In this document: one piece after another, positions 1-5,230 of the stretch
How positions within the stretch are numbered: position 1 is the first letter of the stretch
Layout: each line of letters begins with the position of its first letter
DNA from: Rhodobacterales bacterium
GTDB lineage: Bacteria > Pseudomonadota > Alphaproteobacteria > Rhodobacterales > Rhodobacteraceae
Direction: 5' to 3'
DNA length: 5,230 nt
Assembly (NCBI GenBank): GCA_025357355.1
Contig: JANXPK010000281.1
Span: 1 to 5,230, forward strand
Position numbers and translations under genes: made by a program
Notes under the pieces: model-generated
What the model was told of the DNA's origin: nothing
Database searches by the model: none
Seen by the model: the letters and a program-made list of their open reading frames with translations, nothing else

Positions 1-1560
1 TTCCAGGTGGCGTTTGACCGTGTGGATGTTGGTCGTGGCCAGGGTGGCAGCCGTGGCGGTGCCGATCGCGGTCAATGCCGTCCCGAGCGCGGTCAAGGTC
101 ACCGCGTTGCCGACGCAGCGCACGCTGACCACGTTCTTGGACGCGAGACTGCCCTGCAAGGGCGTGACGATCCCGTCGGGCCGCATGATGTGCGGGACCG
201 GCCGTGCCGCGCGCGGGCCGAAGAGCTTGACCCCGGCGGCCGCAGGGGCGGCCGGTGTTGATCCTGGCACAGGCAGGCGCAGTTGCCCGCCCTCGGTAGT
301 CACATCGGCGGGCACGCCGAGGCTTCCGGCGATGTTGATCTGGATATCACCGGCAGCGCCTGCTGCGGTGGCCGAGGCCGATCCGATCATGTCGAGCGAT
401 GCGCCGCTTTGGCGGGCGCGAAATTTCCCGGTCGTCGCATTGTACCAAATCTCGCCGTTGGCCGGGCTCGCAAGATCACCGGCGGCGGGCACCAGCTGCA
501 GGGCATTCTGAAACCGCACCCGGCCCGTCGCCCGATCGCAGACCAGCGCAGGAAAGAAGGTTGTGCCATCGGCACTGACCTTGATCGCCCAGTCGTCCGA
601 TCCGGTAAGGCCCATTTCGGCCCGGCCGGAAAACCCGGTTTGGAACAGCAGGCTGCCCGTGTCGGTTGCGGTGTTTTTGTTGACCTTGATCTGGTGCCCG
701 GCACCCGCGTGGTTGAAGAGCGAGGCAGGCGCGTTCAGCGACAACCGGTTGGTGGCATCAGCGGTCGCCCCACCGAGGCCGAGATAGAGGGCTGACACAT
801 TGGCCGAGGCCATGGCGATGCTCGACACTGTCGTGGCAAAGACAACGGAGGGCGAATTGATCGTAAGTATGCCCAGCGCGCCCGCGACGGCAGAGCCGAG
901 GGCGATGTTGGTAGTGGAGCCTGAAAGACCGGCGGCGCCAATGTTGATCGCCTTGGTGTTGCCCGACGTCGTGGCACCGGTGGCGAGGTTCGTGGTCCCG
1001 CTGCCTGTCGAGGTGCCGAGATCGTTGTTTGCATTCGAAAGCGTCTGCTTGGCCGAGAAGGTCTGCGCCACCGCCAAACCGGCCAGCGTGGCCGTTGCAT
1101 CCGGCAAGGTGAACACGCGCGTTGCCCCAGCCGTGAACCCGGCAATCTGGAACCGCGCCTGTTTCGTCGGATCGAGATCGTCCTGCAGCGTGAAGGCCGC
1201 GTCGGTGAACACGCCGGTGATCAGCCCAGCCCAGACCCCGGTCCCGGCGTTGTAGAGGAGCAGCGTGTCGGTGCTGACGTCGACGGCGGTCCAGCCATCA
1301 AGGGGCGCGTAGAACGCCCATGCCCCGTCCTGCCAGGCGGCGATTTGGCTCGCATGCCCGACCCATGCGCCGGTGGGTGCTGCTGCGACGATCCAGCGCT
1401 GCCCCTCGGCTGTGCTTCCCGGCGGCGTGGCCAAAGCCGCGCTTTGCACGATGATCTGCACCAGCGCGTCGAGGCGGCGCAGAGCCTCGTTGACCGTGAC
1501 ATGCTTCTGCGCCTGGTTGGCCGCCAGATACGGCAGCACCAGATTGGGCGTTCCCGCCAT
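1..1560 (-). CDS. DUF2793-domain tail fibre protein (3' end outside window)
   Basis: This is a probable tail fibre or tail-tip accessory protein that would sit on the virion or GTA baseplate and contact the host. The ATG at 1558-1560 opens 520 codons without a stop, continuing past position 1. The start is supported by an AGGAG six bases upstream and by a typical DUF2793 N-terminus, MAGTPNLVLPYLAANQAQKH. Residues 1-112 are the DUF2793 domain, with VNEALRRLDALVQ, AEGQRWIVAAAPTGAWVGHA and AAWQDGAWAFYAPLDGW. Residues ~123-172 match a common tail-fibre pattern (DPTKQARFQIAGFTAGATR, then FTLPDATATLAG). Residues ~178-240 are a Gly/Ser/Thr-rich repeat shaft. Residues ~303-390 carry SDDWAIKVSADGTTFFPALV, DRATGRVRFQ and GEIWYNATTGKFRA, all common in phage fibres. 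Residues ~446-520 look like a distal tip domain (PHIMRPDGIVTPLQG, ATLATTNIHTVKRHLE). There is no signal peptide or membrane segment, as expected for a structural virion protein. Receptor binding is inferred from the architecture; the receptor cannot be guessed. Confidence 0.9.
   Translation of the reverse strand, partial: MAGTPNLVLPYLAANQAQKHVTVNEALRRLDALVQIIVQSAALATPPGSTAEGQRWIVAAAPTGAWVGHASQIAAWQDGAWAFYAPLDGWTAVDVSTDTLLLYNAGTGVWAGLITGVFTDAAFTLQDDLDPTKQARFQIAGFTAGATRVFTLPDATATLAGLAVAQTFSAKQTLSNANNDLGTSTGSGTTNLATGATTSGNTKAINIGAAGLSGSTTNIALGSAVAGALGILTINSPSVVFATTVSSIAMASANVSALYLGLGGATADATNRLSLNAPASLFNHAGAGHQIKVNKNTATDTGSLLFQTGFSGRAEMGLTGSDDWAIKVSADGTTFFPALVCDRATGRVRFQNALQLVPAAGDLASPANGEIWYNATTGKFRARQSGASLDMIGSASATAAGAAGDIQINIAGSLGVPADVTTEGGQLRLPVPGSTPAAPAAAGVKLFGPRAARPVPHIMRPDGIVTPLQGSLASKNVVSVRCVGNAVTLTALGTALTAIGTATAATLATTNIHTVKRHLE
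841..1023 (-). repeat. Degenerate short repeats in the tail fibre shaft (protein level)
   Basis: Residues 180-240 of the tail fibre protein contain short, imperfectly repeated strands. TTNLATGATTSGNTKAINIG (189-208) is followed by SGSTTNIALGSAVAGALG (213-230), and the TTNxAxG unit recurs 27 residues apart. The region is rich in Gly, Ser, Thr and Ala, with alternating polar and hydrophobic positions. This is the pattern of trimeric beta-stranded fibre shafts in phages. The DNA itself is not an exact tandem repeat, so this is a structural protein repeat rather than a slippage-prone one. Confidence 0.5.
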
Positions 1561-1566
1561 GTGTTG

Positions 1567-1571
1567 CTCCT
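1567..1571 (-). promoter_or_regulatory. Ribosome binding site of the tail fibre gene, overlapping the upstream stop codon
   Basis: On the minus strand the junction reads CAATAGGAGCAACACATG. The TAG stop of the megatron gene shares its last two bases with the AGGAG Shine-Dalgarno sequence, which lies six bases before the ATG. No promoter or terminator fits in the 9-base gap, so the two genes are very likely co-transcribed and probably translationally coupled. The site also fixes the start of the downstream gene. Confidence 0.8.
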
Positions 1572-4500
1572 ATTGCGTGAGGACGGTTTCGGCAGCAGCG
1601 CCACGGCCCAATTGGCCGTTCTGATAGAGGCGCAGGCGCAGGCTGGTGACCGAAGCGCCGAAGTCGGTCACCTGTTGCGCGACGGAATAAGTCCAGGCGG
1701 GCGTGCCAAGTCCGGCGACGGTGCGGACGAGAAGGCCGCCGCCGGTCAGGATTTCGAGATCGTAGGACTCGGAGGCCTCGCCGAGCGGCACTTCGGGCGC
1801 GGTCCAGCTATCGCCCGCCAGCGCGCGGGTCCGCCTGATCCACGTCAGGCTGATATCGCCACCGGCAAGCCAGGCACCCTTGATCCCGACCGTGCTCCAC
1901 GCGCGCAGACCCCGGCCCTGCGGAGTGAAGGTCAAGCCCATGTTCAAGGCATCGCCTGCCGCCCGATCGGCTGGCCCGATCCGCCAATTCCAGGGCATGC
2001 CGAGTTCGGCCTCGGTGATGGGCAGGGAGACGAGGGCTGAGCCGAGAAAGACGATCCGCGCGCCGATGGAGGCGACCGGCGCGATTGCATCCTCGCTACC
2101 GGATTGGCCGCGGAGAAGCCGGGTCAACTGCCAGCGACCGGTGCTGATCACCGTCGCGATGCCGAACTGGATGATTTCCCAAATGCCTGGGGCGGTTTCC
2201 AGAGCGAGGGCGTTGGAGCCTGCGAACAAGAGATCGTCACTGACGCTTTGAAGCGATCCGCTCGTCACATCGACCAACAGGGCATTGGCCATATCAAAGC
2301 GCCACGACGGCCCGAAAGGCAGTGCAGCCGCCAGCGCACCGAATTGCGCCGCAAGCCCGGCGCTCGCCGATAGCTTGAACCCGTCCAGCGAGGCGCTGCG
2401 CCAGATCGCCGCCTGGCCATACCAGGGGGATGCGGCGACGGCGGCAAAGGGGCGATAGGCTGGCACGTCTTCGGACAGTTGCGGCAGATCCAGAAACGCG
2501 ACATCTGGGGGACCAAAGACCACAGGAACCGTGGTTGAAACCCCGCGCGATGGACCTTCGCTCAAGCCATAGAGGGCCTGATCCCGCCTTGTGGCCTCCA
2601 TGCGACGGGCTTCGCCATCAGCGATCTGGGTCAGTGCGAAGTCAAGGCTGCGACCATCGTTGGCGATGGAGACAACATCGGTCGGATCGAGGGCGAGGCG
2701 CGAGGGCGGCAAGGCAAAAGTTGCAGTTTCGCGGCCAATCCAGGCCTCGAAGAGAGCGCGGCGGGCATTGCGATCGGCACTGGCGGGCGGGTGCGCGATG
2801 GCGAACTGCTCGGCTTGCACGCGAACGCTGTCGACGGTCACGCGGCGGGCCTCGACCGTCACCGCCTCGTAATCCTTGTCGGCCGACAGCATCCGCCACT
2901 TCAGCACGCGCGGCAGTTCGGTTTCCTGACCCCGGGTAAACTCGATGTCCTCGCCTTCGGCCCGGTCGGCCGCGACCAGATCATCGGCGACGATGGCGGC
3001 CATGGTTGGACCGCCTCGCGGCACGAAGCGCAGCACACCTTGGCTTTCGACGGCATCGAAGCCGAAATAGCGCGCCAGCGGGGCGATAGAGGATCGCGGA
3101 CTCTCGAGGGACGTGATGACAAAACCGGGGACGGCATCGGCCAGACGCGACACATCAAGCGCGTTCGGGTCGATCCCCGACCGCGTGCAGATCTCTCGCA
3201 CCAGATCCCCGAGGCTGGCATTGCCAAGACGACCGTTCAGCCAATGGCCGACTTCCCAGTTGGCGGTGTCGCCCCAGACATCGGCCCGGCCTGGCCAGGC
3301 AGGATAAGGCCGCGCATCCCAGCACCAGACCGCCGTTTCGCTCACATCGATCATCGGGGCGGAATACAGGGTCGAGATCGGGTTGCGCCCGGCGTCGGCC
3401 CAACAGCCCAACAGGGCCTCAAGGTAGCGGCGCTGGATCGCGTCGTCACGCGCGCCGGACGAGAAATACGGCAGGACGCTTTCGGAACTCTTGGGATCGA
3501 AAAACACGTTCGGCTGGTTGGTGCCTTTGTCGACGGCCGGGCAGCCGATCTCGGTGAAGCGGATCGGCTTTGATTGCGGCACCCAAGCCGTGACGCTGGC
3601 ACTTTCCACCCCGCTTGGACGGTTTTTATGCGTATTCAGCCACCAGTTTCGGAAATCTTTCGGGCGGTAGACCCATGGCTTTCCGTAAGCGCCGTCCGTA
3701 ATCGGGGTCCGGGTCTGGGCGGTGCGCGCTGCGTCCGAGGCATAGAACCAGTCGAAATTCTCGCCGCCTTCGACATTGGCCTGAAGATAGGCGGGATCGT
3801 GAATGCCGGTCCAGCCGCCGCCTGCGTCAAGATGGGTTACGCCATCCCGCCAGTCGGAAAGCGGCAGGTAGTTATCGACGCCTATGAAGCTGATGTTGCT
3901 GTCGGCCCAGAGCGGATCGAGATGAAAGTAAAGATCGCCGGTGCCGTCGCTCGGCTGGTGACCGAAATATTCCGACCAGTCGGCAGCATAGCCGATCTTC
4001 GTGCCCCCACCCAAGATTGCCCGGCAATCGGCGGCGAGAGTCTGCAGGGCCGCGACGGCGGGATAGGTGCTGGGGGCGGAGCGGGCAGTGGTCAGGCCGC
4101 GTAGTTCCGAGCCGATCAGGAAACTGTCGACGCCACCCGCCGCAGCACAAAGCTTGGCGTAATGCAGCACCATTCGGCGATAACCCCATTCGGTCGGTGA
4201 TCCGGTCCAGCTGACATTGGTGCCGCTGACCGAGAAGTTTCCATCCGTGGCCCCACCAAAGAAGGCCGCAACCTGCGTGGCGGCCGCAGCGGTCTTGTTG
4301 ACCGTGCCGATCTGCCCGGCAGCGGGTGAAATTGTGATCCGGCCGCGCCAAGGATAGGCAGGCTGTCCCAGAGTAGCGGCGTTCGCGCTGTAGGGGTTGG
4401 GCAGCGTATTGCCTGCAGGCAAATCCATCATCACGAAGGGATAGAAGGTGATCCGCTTGCCCCGTGCGCGAAGTTCCTGAATGGCCTGCACGACCGCGAA

Positions 4501-5230
4501 ATCCGCAGGCGTTCCACCGAAGGCCGCAGCACCGCCGACCTGGCTGATCAGATGCGCGCCGGTGCGCGTCACGCCGTTCACGCCCCAGGACTTCGGCGTG
4601 GTCGTCTTGGTGGTGGTTTCCACACCGGGCTGGATCAGGCAGGATCCTGCGCGCAGATCGGTGCCGAACCAGCTGACGACGAGGGCGACGCTTTCCAGAT
4701 TGGGTGCCACCTGTTCCAGATTATCAAGCGAGGCAGCCAGGTCCGCCTTGCCGAGGGTGCTGTTCTGGTTTTCCGGAATGCTGGTGCCGCCGGAAGACCG
4801 CGTGATCGTCTCGGTTGCATAGACGAATTCGCCAGCACCCGGGATCAAGTTGACCGCCCGGATCAGGCTTTCCGCCGAGCCACCGGCGAGGGTCGGGCGG
4901 ATCGCTTCGAAAGACAGCTGCGGAAGCCGATTGCCGAACTTCTCCAGCGGCAGTTCTTCGAAGACGACATAGGCAAGCCCGCGATAGGCGGGGGCGTTGC
5001 CGGTCCCCATCTTGGCTGCAATGAACGGATCGAGCAGTTGCGCCTCAGCACCGGTGTGAACCCGCCAGACGGCTCCGGCCACATCAAAGGGTTTGCCATC
5101 GGCCCAGATGCGGCCGATCCCGGAAATCGGCCCTTCACAAAGCCCAACCGCGAAGGAGCAGGAATAGGCATAGGTCGTCGTGGTGACCTTGCCACCGCCA
5201 CCGCCCTTGCCACTGCCGCCTTGGGTGGTG
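1570..5230 (-). CDS. GTA gp15 / megatron-type phage tail-tip protein with glycoside-hydrolase-like TIM barrel (5' end outside window)
   Basis: This is a homologue of the large baseplate protein of Rhodobacter gene transfer agents (gp15, Rcc01698), the tail-tip component thought to contact or breach the recipient envelope. The frame is open from 5229 to the TAG at 1570-1572, giving 1219 visible residues. A GTG at 5082 is not the likely start, because typical family sequence continues upstream of it: a Gly-rich stretch, then SEGP-like LCEGPISGIGRIWADGKP at residues 30-46. In visible numbering, residues 1-115 are the tail-tip segment, including AYRGLAYVVFEELPLEKFGN at about 81-99. Residues ~124-640 are the GTA TIM-barrel-like domain, with FYPFVMMDLPAG, FLIGSELRGL and RFTEIGCPAVDKG. 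Residues ~694-855 resemble the phage-tail (gpJ-like) domain, and ~909-1185 form a beta-rich C-terminal region with LLRGQSGSEDAI. The candidate acid/base and nucleophile glutamates are E375 (codon 4105-4107) and E560 (codon 3550-3552), inferred from barrel position. Family members are about 1300 residues long, so roughly 80-100 are missing at the right edge. The family call is recalled from motifs, not searched. Confidence 0.95.
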   Translation of the reverse strand, partial: TTQGGSGKGGGGGKVTTTTYAYSCSFAVGLCEGPISGIGRIWADGKPFDVAGAVWRVHTGAEAQLLDPFIAAKMGTGNAPAYRGLAYVVFEELPLEKFGNRLPQLSFEAIRPTLAGGSAESLIRAVNLIPGAGEFVYATETITRSSGGTSIPENQNSTLGKADLAASLDNLEQVAPNLESVALVVSWFGTDLRAGSCLIQPGVETTTKTTTPKSWGVNGVTRTGAHLISQVGGAAAFGGTPADFAVVQAIQELRARGKRITFYPFVMMDLPAGNTLPNPYSANAATLGQPAYPWRGRITISPAAGQIGTVNKTAAAATQVAAFFGGATDGNFSVSGTNVSWTGSPTEWGYRRMVLHYAKLCAAAGGVDSFLIGSELRGLTTARSAPSTYPAVAALQTLAADCRAILGGGTKIGYAADWSEYFGHQPSDGTGDLYFHLDPLWADSNISFIGVDNYLPLSDWRDGVTHLDAGGGWTGIHDPAYLQANVEGGENFDWFYASDAARTAQTRTPITDGAYGKPWVYRPKDFRNWWLNTHKNRPSGVESASVTAWVPQSKPIRFTEIGCPAVDKGTNQPNVFFDPKSSESVLPYFSSGARDDAIQRRYLEALLGCWADAGRNPISTLYSAPMIDVSETAVWCWDARPYPAWPGRADVWGDTANWEVGHWLNGRLGNASLGDLVREICTRSGIDPNALDVSRLADAVPGFVITSLESPRSSIAPLARYFGFDAVESQGVLRFVPRGGPTMAAIVADDLVAADRAEGEDIEFTRGQETELPRVLKWRMLSADKDYEAVTVEARRVTVDSVRVQAEQFAIAHPPASADRNARRALFEAWIGRETATFALPPSRLALDPTDVVSIANDGRSLDFALTQIADGEARRMEATRRDQALYGLSEGPSRGVSTTVPVVFGPPDVAFLDLPQLSEDVPAYRPFAAVAASPWYGQAAIWRSASLDGFKLSASAGLAAQFGALAAALPFGPSWRFDMANALLVDVTSGSLQSVSDDLLFAGSNALALETAPGIWEIIQFGIATVISTGRWQLTRLLRGQSGSEDAIAPVASIGARIVFLGSALVSLPITEAELGMPWNWRIGPADRAAGDALNMGLTFTPQGRGLRAWSTVGIKGAWLAGGDISLTWIRRTRALAGDSWTAPEVPLGEASESYDLEILTGGGLLVRTVAGLGTPAWTYSVAQQVTDFGASVTSLRLRLYQNGQLGRGAAAETVLTQ

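Noticed and set aside
14..511. A 165-codon plus-strand open frame, and similar ones at 283-795 and 800-1255.
   Set aside because: All are antisense to the continuous 520-codon fibre frame, which carries clear family motifs. These frames carry none.
1561..1569. A promoter or terminator between the two genes.
   Set aside because: The gap is 9 bases and is accounted for by the ribosome binding site. There is no hairpin, T-run or -35/-10 pair.
1345..2040. A 231-codon plus-strand open frame crossing the junction between the two genes.
   Set aside because: It is antisense to two well-supported genes, and its composition is that of a shadow frame, with no domain signal.
2791..3573. A 260-codon open frame on the plus strand.
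   Set aside because: It lies wholly antisense to the megatron gene, has low-complexity Arg/Gly/Asp-rich translation and no recognisable motif. Long antisense frames are expected in GC-rich coding DNA.
5080..5082. GTG at 5082 as the start of the megatron gene.
   Set aside because: The same frame stays open to the window edge, and 49 further residues include conserved family sequence (LCEGPISGIGRIWADGKP). The true start therefore lies outside the window.
5191..5220. A GCC/ACC-rich run near the right edge, considered as a DNA repeat.
   Set aside because: It is the coding sequence of a Gly-rich linker (glycine codons GGC and GGT with lysines). It is typical of this protein family and not an independent element.

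Overview
The window looks like alphaproteobacterial DNA, most likely from the order Rhodobacterales (Rhodobacter, Paracoccus or a roseobacter-type genus). It is GC-rich, and it encodes on the minus strand the distal end of a tail module of the Rhodobacter capsulatus gene transfer agent (RcGTA) type. The genus cannot be fixed from this sequence alone. Both genes read right to left and both run off the window, so neither is complete.

From right to left, 5230-1570 holds most of a very large tail-tip protein of the GTA gp15 / Rcc01698 'megatron' family. It has a conserved N-terminal tail-tip segment, a glycoside-hydrolase-like TIM barrel, a phage-tail (gpJ-like) segment and a beta-rich C-terminal region. 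Roughly the first 80-100 residues lie beyond the right edge. After 9 bases, whose Shine-Dalgarno sequence overlaps the upstream stop codon, 1560-1 encodes a tail-fibre-like protein. That protein has an N-terminal DUF2793 domain, a phage tail-fibre shaft with short Gly/Ser/Thr-rich repeats, and what looks like a distal tip domain. Its C-terminus lies beyond the left edge.

The two genes probably belong to one late operon for virion or GTA tail assembly. The megatron would form the baseplate tip and perhaps cut cell-wall glycan, and the DUF2793 protein would be the fibre that contacts the host. The window does not show whether this is a domesticated gene transfer agent or a GTA-like prophage. 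There is no promoter, terminator, RNA gene, CRISPR array, transposase or integration site that I can support, and coding sequence fills all but 9 bases. I found no undescribed defence or mobile system. The points most worth checking are the mosaic tail fibre and the intact candidate catalytic residues in the TIM barrel.
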